34,038 bases of DNA. It comes from Firmicutes bacterium CAG:341 (lineage in GTDB: Bacteria; Bacillota; Clostridia; Oscillospirales; Acutalibacteraceae). Shown piece after piece: positions 16,510-24,560 of the stretch. A program made the position numbers and the translations under genes. The DNA is taken from the NCBI GenBank assembly GCA_000434995.1, contig FR895320.1, positions 1 to 34,038 on the forward strand, read 5' to 3'. The notes beneath the pieces were generated by a model. That model saw nothing but the letters and a program-made list of their open reading frames with translations. It was not told the origin of the DNA and searched no databases. Each line of letters begins with the position of its first letter. Within the stretch, counting starts at the first letter, position 1.

Positions 16510-16579
16510 TTACTCCTTAAGTTAATAAAAAAACACGGACCATCCCTCAACCACCTACATCATCGGTTCGTGTTTTTTT
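16491..16579 (+). ncRNA. Candidate regulatory small RNA with SD-complementary segments
   Basis: A transcript of about 89 bases would run from the predicted promoter to a 15-bp hairpin (16527-16541 with 16565-16579, one G-U pair) that ends in seven U. It has no start codon with a ribosome binding site. Two segments could base-pair with ribosome binding sites. CTCCTT at 16513-16518 is unpaired. The 23-base hairpin loop (16542-16564) has no G at all and holds ATCCCTC and CCACCT. C-rich loops of this kind are known in Gram-positive small RNAs such as FsrA and RsaE. No homology to them is claimed. The two dyads suggest it is induced by a signal. Confidence 0.5.
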
Positions 16580-16591
16580 ATACCCAAAAAT

Positions 16592-16637
16592 AAATCAGGA
16601 TAACTTTAAGCGTATAAACTTAAAGTTATCCTGATTT
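16592..16637. terminator. Long bidirectional terminator hairpin
   Basis: A perfect 19-bp stem (16592-16610 with 16619-16637) has an eight-base loop and T-rich flanks on both strands. It ends the minus-strand gene that stops at 16644 and backs up the small RNA terminator on the plus strand. Confidence 0.8.
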
Positions 16638-16643
16638 TTATTA

Positions 16644-16976
16644 TTATCCGAAAAAGAAATATCCCAGTATTCCAAGTATTGTAGTAAGCATTGAGCATAT
16701 TTTTGCAAATGCGTTGGGTTTACTTTTTGCTACTGAAATTATTATTCCTATTGCAGCGGGAACAAGGCACATCCAGCAGGCAACGGTTTGCAGTTTCATA
16801 TTTGCCGGCAGTGATGTTGCGCTTATAAATGTAACAAGTATGCCCAGCATTATTGATAATGCAAAAAATATTTTATGTACAACTTCGTTTTTCTTTGGTA
16901 TGAACATAAACAGGGAAGTGATGATGAAAGAAAATACAATCACAACTTCCAAAATAAACATTGCGCTTAAAGCCAT
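16644..16976 (-). CDS. Small four-helix membrane protein, unknown function
   Basis: I do not recognise this 110-residue protein. It is almost all hydrophobic, with four likely membrane helices (about 5-25, 34-53, 62-82 and 90-109) split by short charged loops such as FIPKKNE and AKSKPNA. The start is well supported by GGAGGGAT seven bases upstream. That site contains GAGGGAT, an exact complement of ATCCCTC in the loop of the neighbouring candidate small RNA. It is separated from rlmH and has its own terminator. Confidence 0.6.
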   Translation of the reverse strand: MALSAMFILEVVIVFSFIITSLFMFIPKKNEVVHKIFFALSIMLGILVTFISATSLPANMKLQTVACWMCLVPAAIGIIISVAKSKPNAFAKICSMLTTILGILGYFFFG

Positions 16977-17034
16977 ATTATCCCTCCGACTAAATTGTTA
17001 GCTTAATTATAATTAAAATTTTGGTTTAAGTCAA

Positions 17035-17514
17035 TTATTTGTGATATTTAGAATTATTTGAAATCGAAAATGCCCGATATACCTGCTCAAGCAAAATTAC
17101 CCTTGCAAGCTGATGCGGAAGCGTCATTTTACCGAAAGAAAGCTTGTAATTGCTAAGTTTTTTTACTTCATCACTAAGCCCGAATGAACCGCCGATTATA
17201 AAGCAAATGCTTGATGAAGTCATTGATATATTTTCAATAAGTTTTGAAAAATCAGGGCTTGAATATTCCTTTCCTTCAATGCAAAGACTTATTATATTGC
17301 TTGATTTCGGAATTTTTTTGATTATTCTTTGCCCTTCCTTTTCAATCACATTTTGAATTTGTGCCAAGCTTGGATTGTCACCGATTTTTTCTTCATCAAT
17401 TTCTATAATGTTTATTTTGCAAAATGCGCCGAGCCGCTTGTAATATTCATCAACTGCGTCACGCAAATATTTTTCTTTTAATTTTCCAACAGCAATAAGA
17501 GTAATGTTAATCAT
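17035..17514 (-). CDS. rlmH: 23S rRNA (pseudouridine-1915 N3)-methyltransferase
   Basis: The 159-residue SPOUT-class methyltransferase matches the family length. It methylates pseudouridine 1915 in helix 69 of 23S rRNA on assembled ribosomes. Visible marks are the opening NITLIAVGKLKEKYLRDAVDEYYKRL, the SAM-binding knot at FIIGGSFGLSDEVK, and the conserved end FGKMTLPHQLARVILLEQVYRAFSI...YHK. Its start codon overlaps the stop of the upstream MBL gene as ATGA, so translation is probably coupled. Confidence 0.95.
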   Translation of the reverse strand: MINITLIAVGKLKEKYLRDAVDEYYKRLGAFCKINIIEIDEEKIGDNPSLAQIQNVIEKEGQRIIKKIPKSSNIISLCIEGKEYSSPDFSKLIENISMTSSSICFIIGGSFGLSDEVKKLSNYKLSFGKMTLPHQLARVILLEQVYRAFSISNNSKYHK

Positions 17515-18299
17515 AGTACAATGCTCCTCGCTTCGTTTTCAGGTGGGGAAACATAAAGGCGATAGTCCTTGTTTTCTTCCATGTCAAGCTCGCTGAGGGC
17601 TGAAATTGCCGTTTGGCGTGCAAGTTCAGGTAAGTTGTTTTCTCGGCTCAAATGCGATAATACGAAGCGTGTAGTGCCTGATTTCGCAAGTTCTTTTATG
17701 TACTCGCTGCAAGCGAAGTTTGAAAGGTGACCGTTTGCGCCTAAAATTCGCTGCTTTAAAATATAAGGGTAACTTCCTGCGTTAACCATTGCAATTTCGT
17801 GATTTGATTCTATAAATACAATATCTGATTTAGGCATAATTTCTTTTGCATTATCGGTAATAAATCCCGTATCGGTGCAAATTGAAGCTGAACGCCCGTC
17901 GCTGAAGTTGAACCTATATCCCAAGCAATCAGCACTGTCATGGCTTTGATGAAAAGATAAAACATTTATTGAATCGAGTTCAATATGATTTTCTATAATG
18001 TTTAAATCGGTTTTATCATCTGCAAGGCCCTGCCTGTAAAGTTCATCATAGCACAACTTGGATGCATAAACAGGTGTGTTATACCTGTCAGCAAAAACCC
18101 GTATTCCTTTTGCATGGTCTGTATGCTCATGTGTAACGAATATTCCCTCAATACTGTCGGGTTCAACACCTATATTTTTTAATGCGTTTTCGCACCTTTT
18201 GGCTGATACACCAATATCTACAAGGTAATTATGCCCCGATGACGAAACTAATATTGAATTTCCGCTGCTGCCTGAAAACAGCTGACATACTTTTGCCAT
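17511..18299 (-). CDS. MBL-fold metallo-hydrolase, YycJ/WalJ-like
   Basis: The 262-residue metallo-beta-lactamase-fold protein opens with FSGSSGNS and carries the zinc motif THEHTDHAKG (His57, His59, Asp61, His62). Later metal-site residues appear in QSHDSADCLGY, CTDTGF and LSHLS. This pattern is that of YycJ/WalJ, a nuclease-like protein linked in Bacillus and streptococci to the WalRK cell-wall system. Here it sits between murA and rlmH, a setting with a cell-wall gene nearby but no walRK. The exact activity is not proven. It overlaps rlmH by four bases. Confidence 0.85.
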   Translation of the reverse strand: MAKVCQLFSGSSGNSILVSSSGHNYLVDIGVSAKRCENALKNIGVEPDSIEGIFVTHEHTDHAKGIRVFADRYNTPVYASKLCYDELYRQGLADDKTDLNIIENHIELDSINVLSFHQSHDSADCLGYRFNFSDGRSASICTDTGFITDNAKEIMPKSDIVFIESNHEIAMVNAGSYPYILKQRILGANGHLSNFACSEYIKELAKSGTTRFVLSHLSRENNLPELARQTAISALSELDMEENKDYRLYVSPPENEARSIVL

Positions 18300-18329
18300 A
18301 AAATTCTCCGTTATTACATCTATTAAGAA

Positions 18330-18353
18330 AAGGGAGTTTTTATAAACCCCCTT
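18330..18353 (-). terminator. Weak terminator between murA and the MBL gene
   Basis: On the minus strand a 10-bp stem with one G-U pair and a four-base loop is followed by a short U-rich run (TTTTCTT). It may stop part of the murA transcript before the MBL-rlmH pair. Confidence 0.5.
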
Positions 18354-18372
18354 AAGTTAATTATTATATTTA

Positions 18373-19665
18373 TTATCCTGCATTTACTACCGCTTCATCG
18401 TCATTCAATACAACACGCTTAATATCAGCGCCTAAAGAAGTGAGTTTTTCGCAAATATCCTCATATCCTCTGTCAATGTACTGAATGTCCTCAACAGTAG
18501 TTTCACCCTTTGCAACAAGGCCGGCAATTACCATTGCAGCCCCGGCACGAAGGTCGGTTGCTTTAACATTTACACCCGATAAGCTGTCAACACCCTCAAT
18601 AACAGCAATTTTACCGTCAACCTGAATGTTTGCACCCATTCTTAAAAGCTGGCCTACATATTGAAATCTGTTATCCCAAACACTTTCCGAAAGAATGCTT
18701 GTTCCCTTGGCTAGTGAAAGCAATACTGCGATTTGCGGCTGCATATCGGTAGGAAAACCGGGATGCGGCATTGTTTTAACATTGCATTTTGTAAGCGGCT
18801 TAAAGCGAGTTACACGCACTGCATCATCATATTCAATGATTTCTGCACCTGCTTCTTCAAGCTTGGCACTGATTGATTCAAGATGCTTTGGTATAACATT
18901 TTTAACAAGAACATCACCACCGCAGGTAGCGGCAGCAACCATATATGTTCCTGCTTCTATTTGGTCAGGAATGATTGAATATGTGCAGCCGTGAAGTTTT
19001 TCAACACCTCTGATTTTTATTACATCAGTGCCGGCACCTCTGATATCTGCGCCCATTGAGTTAAGGAATAATGCAAGGTCTACAATATGTGGCTCTTTAG
19101 CTGCGTTTTCAATAACTGTAAGGCCCCTTGCCAATACAGCGGCAAGCATTATGTTCATTGTAGCACCAACCGATACTACATCCATATAAATTGAAGCGCC
19201 TACAAGTTTATCGGCATTTGCGCATACCATTCCGTCAATTGTTTCAACCGTAGCACCAAGCATTTCAAAACCTTTAATATGCTGGTCAATCGGCCTTACA
19301 CCGAAATCACATCCACCCGGCATTGCAACTTCTGCTTTTTTAAATCTGCCAAGCATTACGCCGATTAAATAGTAGCTTGCTCTGAAATGAGAAGCAAGTT
19401 CATACGGTACAGGCTTGTAGGTTACGGTTCGTGAATCAATTTCAATTGTATTATTATTTATAAGCTTGATTTTTGCACCCATTCTGTCAAGCGTTTGAAT
19501 CATTAAGCTTACATCACTGATATTAGGTATATTTTCTATGCGTACTATATCGTCAGCAAGAATAGCGGCAGGAATTATTGCTACGGCAGCGTTTTTAGCG
19601 CCGCTTATGTTTACTTCTCCGAAAAGTTCATGACCGCCACGAATTACAAAATTCTCCAAGTACAT
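18373..19665 (-). CDS. murA: UDP-N-acetylglucosamine 1-carboxyvinyltransferase
   Basis: This cytosolic enzyme does the first committed step of peptidoglycan synthesis, moving enolpyruvate from PEP to UDP-GlcNAc. The 430-residue length is normal. Visible are the N-terminal GEVNISGAKNAA (Lys24 and Asn25 as substrate contacts), the catalytic Cys119 in MPGGCDFGVRPIDQH, and the later HPGFPTDMQPQ and DLRAGAAMVIAG motifs. With Cys rather than Asp it should be sensitive to fosfomycin. Gram-positive bacteria often have two MurA copies, and I cannot tell from one which this is. AGAGGTG precedes the start. Confidence 0.97.
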   Translation of the reverse strand: MYLENFVIRGGHELFGEVNISGAKNAAVAIIPAAILADDIVRIENIPNISDVSLMIQTLDRMGAKIKLINNNTIEIDSRTVTYKPVPYELASHFRASYYLIGVMLGRFKKAEVAMPGGCDFGVRPIDQHIKGFEMLGATVETIDGMVCANADKLVGASIYMDVVSVGATMNIMLAAVLARGLTVIENAAKEPHIVDLALFLNSMGADIRGAGTDVIKIRGVEKLHGCTYSIIPDQIEAGTYMVAAATCGGDVLVKNVIPKHLESISAKLEEAGAEIIEYDDAVRVTRFKPLTKCNVKTMPHPGFPTDMQPQIAVLLSLAKGTSILSESVWDNRFQYVGQLLRMGANIQVDGKIAVIEGVDSLSGVNVKATDLRAGAAMVIAGLVAKGETTVEDIQYIDRGYEDICEKLTSLGADIKRVVLNDDEAVVNAG

Positions 19666-19993
19666 TTCACCTCTCTGCGTGAGTCTATGTTATATATATA
19701 ATGTTTGCGTTAAAATCTTAAATATGTATGGGTATGCATCCCAAAACTTTTACCATTATAGCAAAAGTTTGAAAGAAAATAAATGAAATTAGTAATATTT
19801 TTTCTAAAATGTAACCACTTCAGATAGTATGGTAATATGCCAATTTCGCTGAAACCATACTATATATTGTATATTACTAAAATATTACAAATAATTGTCA
19901 AAATATTGTATATTCAAAAGGTAACAAAAGAGTAACACAGTCTGTAATAAATGTCAAGTGAAAACTAAGCTTTTTAGTAAATATTTATATAAA
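19666..19993. other. 328-base region upstream of murA
   Basis: There is no gene here. On the minus strand an extended -10 box, TGCTATAAT (19763-19755), lies about 90 bases before murA and may be its promoter, although the -35 match is poor. A 10-bp inverted repeat lies further upstream and is listed separately. I see no clear terminator for the metallophosphoesterase gene that ends at 19994. Confidence 0.55.
19824..19863. repeat. Perfect 10-bp inverted repeat upstream of murA
   Basis: ATAGTATGGT (19824-19833) and ACCATACTAT (19854-19863) flank a 20-base spacer. There is no T-run on either side, so it is not a usual terminator. It could be a protein-binding site about 64-108 bases above the murA -10 box. 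Confidence 0.6.
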
Positions 19994-21367
19994 CTATAAA
20001 GTGTCGTGCTGATTGTTGTATCTGCCGCCTGTTAAAACAGCGTCAACTGCAAAAATCAATTTCTTAAAATCAATGTTTTTCTTGAAAATTTTACTTGGAA
20101 TAGATATAAAACTCATTACTAATTTGTAGTAATCTGATTCTCTGTCATATTTTACTATACTTCCATCCATAATAGAAAGCGTGATTTGGTCAACAATATC
20201 TAATATTTTATGATTTTTAAATTTTTCGGCAAGATTTTTATCAATAAATCTGCCAAAGCCAAAATGTTTTAATTTGCCGTATGCATAGCCTACTGTTTTG
20301 TATTTAATAATATTCATAACAGGCCTTGCAATGAAAAATAAATTTGCGATTTTATCACCGCTGATTCCGAGCGCATTAAGCCTTGCGGCAAATTCCTCCT
20401 TGTTTGCACAGTCAAGCAGCCTATGCACGAGGGCGGTGCAGTGATTTTTCAAAAATTTTTGTGCGTCAATTTCTTTTGACTCAAGAGTAAAGCTTTCAAG
20501 GTGTTTAACATCATATGTCAAGGTCATATCATCGTTAACATTTACTTCTACTATCGGAGCGGGATAACCTACAAGCGAACCCACATTAACTTCTTTAATA
20601 ATATTCCCTTTTTTTGATTTAAAATCAGTGGTACTTTGCATATGGCTGTGGCCTACAAACATATATTTAAGCCCTGCGTCTGCAAGGCGGGAAGCAACAT
20701 ATTCCCTGTCGGCAACACAAGTGCCGCCGCCCGTGATAAGCGGGCTTATATGTGGTGTTAACAGGTGATGCTCCATTCCTATTATTAAGCAATTATCTTC
20801 ATAAGCTTTTTTTATTTGCTCTTCAATCCAACAAAAATGTTCTTCCGTAAATCCTGCGTGGTCATTTCCGTTTTTATCATCATTAAGGGCAAGAAGGCGC
20901 ACTTTTTCATTTAGCTCAATTACATAAGATGTTGTGCCGATATGGGTTATGTATTCACTTATAGCTTGCTTTGGACCGAAATCATAGTAAAAATCACGCA
21001 GCTCATTGCTTTTCATAGTTTCAACATTGTGAGTTACAATGTTGCCCTGAAATCTTCTTGGGTTTTCATCACAGCACCAATCGTGAGTTGATGTGATGAT
21101 GTAAACCGGCTTGTGCTTTGCAAGATTTTCAAGCTTTTCTTTAAATTCAATGTGAGATATTTTTTCACCGTCATTTGTTACATCGCCGATTATCATAACT
21201 GCATCGGTATCGCTTTTTGCAATTTTATCAAATGCGCTGTCTATTATTTCACCTGTTTCGGCAAGGCATTTTTGGTCGCTTCCGCTTCTTAAAAAATATT
21301 GGCGCCCGGTTGTGCCTAATGTTTTGCTGTAATGGTGTGTATCTGAAATAAATGTTAATTTGAGCAT
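19994..21367 (-). CDS. Calcineurin-like metallophosphoesterase
   Basis: The 457-residue protein has the two-metal phosphoesterase motifs in order: SDTHHY near residue 8, IGDVTNDG near 60, STHDW in place of the usual GNHD, MEHH near 200, and VGHSH near 240. The C-terminal 180 residues are mostly helical and not recognised. There is no signal peptide, so it should act in the cytosol. The substrate may be a nucleotide, phospholipid head group or phosphoprotein; sequence alone does not decide. It lies 11 bases after the HAD phosphatase gene, and the pair are probably co-transcribed. Confidence 0.85.
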   Translation of the reverse strand: MLKLTFISDTHHYSKTLGTTGRQYFLRSGSDQKCLAETGEIIDSAFDKIAKSDTDAVMIIGDVTNDGEKISHIEFKEKLENLAKHKPVYIITSTHDWCCDENPRRFQGNIVTHNVETMKSNELRDFYYDFGPKQAISEYITHIGTTSYVIELNEKVRLLALNDDKNGNDHAGFTEEHFCWIEEQIKKAYEDNCLIIGMEHHLLTPHISPLITGGGTCVADREYVASRLADAGLKYMFVGHSHMQSTTDFKSKKGNIIKEVNVGSLVGYPAPIVEVNVNDDMTLTYDVKHLESFTLESKEIDAQKFLKNHCTALVHRLLDCANKEEFAARLNALGISGDKIANLFFIARPVMNIIKYKTVGYAYGKLKHFGFGRFIDKNLAEKFKNHKILDIVDQITLSIMDGSIVKYDRESDYYKLVMSFISIPSKIFKKNIDFKKLIFAVDAVLTGGRYNNQHDTL

Positions 21368-21378
21368 ATCGTTACCTC

Positions 21379-21945
21379 TTATTTAATTTGCTCTATTTTG
21401 TTACCGTTTACCAAATAAACATGGTCGGCAATATCCATCATTGCTTTGTCATTCATTGAATCTGTATAAAAATTATCAATATGAGCGTTTGGATATAATT
21501 CATTAAATATTTTTACTTTGTTTTCAAGAAAACAAAGGCGTTTAAATTTACCTGTTTTTTTATCAATTGAAGAACCGACATAGTTTTTAATACCCATTCT
21601 TTTCATAATTTCATCAAGCAAAAAATCAGTTGAGCCGGAAACAATAATATCGTCATCCTGCCTTACTTCATTGTACCAAGGTTTGATTTTTTTCTCATTT
21701 TTATTCCAAAATTTAATTACATCTTCATCAAGAGTTTTGATATGAATAAAATATCCTTCTAAAAAACTTGCATAAGCCTCAATTGCTTCTTCAACCGAAA
21801 AAAGATGAAATGCATCTTTAAAACATATTATTAAAAGCTTTGGAACATATTTCCATATTTTAGGATCTGTTCTAACATAGTGCAGTGCAAAATCGATAAG
21901 TGTTTCGCCGTCGTATATCGTATTGTCAAAATCAAAAACATTCAT
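21379..21945 (-). CDS. HAD-IB family phosphatase
   Basis: This 188-residue HAD-superfamily hydrolase resembles the SerB-like IB subgroup. Motif I is FDFDNTIYDG right at the N-terminus, motif II is VSGSTD, motif III is the lysine in ENKVK, and motif IV is YTDSMND. A helical cap lies at about 20-95. The open frame extends 29 codons further up, but the ATG at 21945 has AGAGGA before it and places motif I at residues 4-13 as in the family, so I choose it. The substrate is unknown. Confidence 0.85.
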   Translation of the reverse strand: MNVFDFDNTIYDGETLIDFALHYVRTDPKIWKYVPKLLIICFKDAFHLFSVEEAIEAYASFLEGYFIHIKTLDEDVIKFWNKNEKKIKPWYNEVRQDDDIIVSGSTDFLLDEIMKRMGIKNYVGSSIDKKTGKFKRLCFLENKVKIFNELYPNAHIDNFYTDSMNDKAMMDIADHVYLVNGNKIEQIK

Positions 21946-22025
21946 AATTTCAGTCCTCTTTGCAAAAATCAGTATAATTTTGCTTATATTTTTTATTTTA
22001 TCATAAGTTATATTACTTATCAACC

Positions 22026-22054
22026 TTGACAATTGAGAAAAATAATTATATATT
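22026..22054 (+). promoter_or_regulatory. nadB-nadC promoter
   Basis: A consensus TTGACA (22026-22031), 17 bases and TATATT (22049-22054) lie 98 bases upstream of nadB. Confidence 0.75.
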
Positions 22055-22119
22055 AGAATAAGTATAGTTAAAAATTATTAAGGTTTTTGACTGTGCGAAT
22101 ATATCATTATTAACTATAT

Positions 22120-22141
22120 AGGAGAAAAGAGCAAGGCTCTT
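22120..22141 (+). promoter_or_regulatory. Distant Shine-Dalgarno and hairpin before nadB
   Basis: The only good ribosome binding site, AGGAG (22120-22124), is 27 bases from the nadB start codon at 22152. Between them AAGAGC (22127-22132) pairs perfectly with GCTCTT (22136-22141). Folding the hairpin would bring the site to about 12 bases from the start. Confidence 0.55.
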
Positions 22142-22151
22142 AATAAAACTG

Positions 22152-23477
22152 ATGAAAAACAAAGAATACATTAAAACAGATGTTGTCATAGTCGGCAGCG
22201 GTGTAGCAGGCTTATTTGCAGCACTGTGCCTGCCTAAAGATAAGGATGTTCTTATCATTACAAAGGAAAATACAAACGAATGTGATTCCATGCTTGCACA
22301 GGGCGGAGTGTGCGTGCTTAAAGATGTAAATGATTTTAAATGCTATTTTGAAGATACAATGAAAGCAGGTCATTGGGAAAACGACCCGGATTCCGTCAAA
22401 GTTATGATTGAATCATCACAGGAGGTAATAGGTACTCTTATTGACCTCGGTGTAGAATTTGATACGGATAAAAACGGTGAATATGATTACACCCGTGAGG
22501 GTGCGCACAGAAGAAACAGAATACTTCACCATAAAGATGAAACCGGCAAGGAAATCACCGCAACTCTTCTTGATATTGCAAAGCAAAAAGAAAATATTAC
22601 AATAGTTCCGCGAACCACTATGATTGATTTTATAGAAAAAGATAATGTTTGCCAGGGTATTGTATGTGAAGATGAATACGGCGAAATGGGTTCAATTATT
22701 GCAAGGGATATTATTCTTGCAACAGGCGGAATCGGCGGCTTATTCTTAAACTCTACAAACTATCCGCATATTACGGGTGATTCCTTTGCACTTGCAATTA
22801 AGCACGGTGTTGAACTTAAGGATATTAACTATATTCAAATTCATCCTACAACCCTTTATAGTAAGAAAAAGGGCAGACGCTTCCTTATAAGCGAAAGTGT
22901 AAGGGGCGAAGGTGCAATTCTTCTTAATGAAGACGGTGAGAGGTTTACAGATGAGCTTCAGCCGAGAGATGTTGTGACTGACGCAATAGTAAAGGAAATG
23001 AAAAAATACGGTACAGACCATGTTTATATCACATTGCCTACTATGAATACAGAGGAAGCGGCAAAGCGTTTTCCTAATATATTTGACGCTTGTATGGAAG
23101 AAGGCTATGATATTACTAAAGACAGAGTACCTGTTACTCCTGCTCAGCATTATATGATGGGTGGAGTTAAAACAGACCTTTATGGCAGAACTTCGATGGC
23201 TCATCTTTATGCAGCAGGCGAAACAGCGTGCAACGGTGTTCACGGTAAAAACAGGCTTGCTTCAAACTCTCTTCTTGAAAGTCTCGTATTTGCAAAGCGT
23301 GCGGCAGATGTAATTGCTAATGATAACAGCGAAAAGAAAGAAGATTATAATGAGGTTGACCTTTCGTCATATCCTGCAAAGGAAGAAAGGCAAAAGGAAT
23401 TTAAAAAGCTCATTATGGATGAAATAAAAGAAAAGGATAAAGATTTTTATGATAAATGGTGTAACATTCAAGGTTAA
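22152..23477 (+). CDS. nadB: L-aspartate oxidase (short form)
   Basis: This FAD enzyme oxidises aspartate to iminoaspartate for NAD synthesis; anaerobes use fumarate as the electron acceptor. The 441 residues include the FAD-binding VVIVGSGVAGLFAALCL at the N-terminus, MLAQGGV, the active-site loop REGAHRRNRILHHKDETGKEI, and the C-terminal GVHGKNRLASNSLLESLVFAKRAA. It is about 100 residues shorter than the E. coli protein because most of the C-terminal helical domain is absent. A stop codon at 22119 in the same frame rules out a longer N-terminus with any ATG. It overlaps nadC by 29 bases. nadA is not in the window. Confidence 0.94.
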   Translation: MKNKEYIKTDVVIVGSGVAGLFAALCLPKDKDVLIITKENTNECDSMLAQGGVCVLKDVNDFKCYFEDTMKAGHWENDPDSVKVMIESSQEVIGTLIDLGVEFDTDKNGEYDYTREGAHRRNRILHHKDETGKEITATLLDIAKQKENITIVPRTTMIDFIEKDNVCQGIVCEDEYGEMGSIIARDIILATGGIGGLFLNSTNYPHITGDSFALAIKHGVELKDINYIQIHPTTLYSKKKGRRFLISESVRGEGAILLNEDGERFTDELQPRDVVTDAIVKEMKKYGTDHVYITLPTMNTEEAAKRFPNIFDACMEEGYDITKDRVPVTPAQHYMMGGVKTDLYGRTSMAHLYAAGETACNGVHGKNRLASNSLLESLVFAKRAADVIANDNSEKKEDYNEVDLSSYPAKEERQKEFKKLIMDEIKEKDKDFYDKWCNIQG

Positions 23478-24306
23478 TGTTGATGATTATATTTTAAATA
23501 CACTTAAAGAGGATATTACTTCAGAAGATGTTTCAACCAATGCTGTTATGCCTGAAGATAAGCAAGGCAAGGCTGAACTTATTTGCAAGCAAGACGGAAT
23601 AATTTGCGGCTTGGGTATTTTTGAAAGAACTTTTGAACTTCTTGATAAAACTGCCCGTTTTGAAGCTAATTTTAAAGATGGTGACGAAGTTAAAAAAGGT
23701 GACCTTTTAGGTGTGATTTACGGGGATGTAAAGGCAATACTCAGCGGTGAGAGAACGGGTCTTAACTACCTTCAGCGTATGAGCGGCATTGCCACTATGA
23801 CAAGGGAATATATGAAAGAGCTTGATGGTACAAATACCACTTTGCTTGATACAAGAAAGACTACTCCTAATATGCGCCCTTTTGAAAAATATGCGGTTAA
23901 AGTCGGCGGCGCAACAAACCATAGATATAATCTTTCAGACGGTGTACTTCTTAAAGATAATCATATCGGTGCGGCAGGCTCAATCACAAAAGCTATAAAA
24001 ATGGCAAAGGCTTATGCTCCTTTTGTAAGAAAGATTGAAATTGAAACGGAAACTTTGGAGCAGGTTGAAGAAGCGGTTGAAGCCGGTGCGGATATTATTA
24101 TGCTTGATAATATGGATAATGATACTATGAAAAAAGCGGTGCAAATTATTGCAGGCAGAGCTGAAACCGAATGTTCAGGCAATGTCACAAAGGAAAGGCT
24201 TAAATCAATAGCCGAAATCGGTGTTGACTTTGTGTCTTGCGGAGCACTTACTCATTCAGCTATGATTATGGATGTAAGCCTTAAAAATCTTACGGTAACT
24301 GAATAA
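23449..24306 (+). CDS. nadC: Nicotinate-nucleotide pyrophosphorylase (quinolinate phosphoribosyltransferase)
   Basis: It joins quinolinate and PRPP to give nicotinate mononucleotide, the step after NadB and NadA. The 285-residue length is normal. Marks include LKEDITSEDVSTNAV at the N-terminus, SGERTGLNYLQRMSGIAT, and the substrate-binding run from DTRKTTPNMRPFEKYAVKVG to NHRYNLSDGVLLKDNH, then IMLDNMDND. Its ATG lies inside the end of nadB in another frame, so the two are translationally coupled. A terminator follows 16 bases after the stop. Confidence 0.97.
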   Translation: MINGVTFKVNVDDYILNTLKEDITSEDVSTNAVMPEDKQGKAELICKQDGIICGLGIFERTFELLDKTARFEANFKDGDEVKKGDLLGVIYGDVKAILSGERTGLNYLQRMSGIATMTREYMKELDGTNTTLLDTRKTTPNMRPFEKYAVKVGGATNHRYNLSDGVLLKDNHIGAAGSITKAIKMAKAYAPFVRKIEIETETLEQVEEAVEAGADIIMLDNMDNDTMKKAVQIIAGRAETECSGNVTKERLKSIAEIGVDFVSCGALTHSAMIMDVSLKNLTVTE

Positions 24307-24322
24307 GTAATATTAAATATTG

Positions 24323-24357
24323 AAACAGGAGTGAATAAAGTTCACTCCTGTTTTTTT
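24323..24357 (+). terminator. Terminator of nadB-nadC
   Basis: A 13-bp perfect stem (24323-24335 with 24341-24353) has a five-base loop and a run of seven T. Confidence 0.92.
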
Positions 24358-24486
24358 GTTTTTGATTGAAAATTTGCTTACTTGATTTAAAACAGTCAAA
24401 ATAGTTCAAAGTGCTGTGCAAAAATGCCCCAAATCACAAATAATTAAGGCTAAAATGAGCGAAATGACGAAAATATATGAAGCGTA

Positions 24487-24515
24487 TTGACTGAAAATGA
24501 AAGGGCTGTTATACT
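24487..24515 (+). promoter_or_regulatory. Promoter of the fru-pts operon
   Basis: TTGACT (24487-24492), 17 bases and TATACT (24510-24515) predict a start near 24522. Just upstream and in the spacer the word AAATGA occurs three times in the same direction (24453, 24462 and 24495). DeoR-type regulators often bind direct repeats, so these may be FruR sites; this is a guess. Confidence 0.7.
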
Positions 24516-24560
24516 TAAGGTGCAATGAGAAGTTAACTTTCAGCACTAAGGAGATTAAGC

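Noticed and set aside
16565..16572. GGTTCGTG, resembling a tRNA T-arm
   Set aside because: No acceptor or anticodon stems surround it; it is one arm of the small RNA terminator hairpin.
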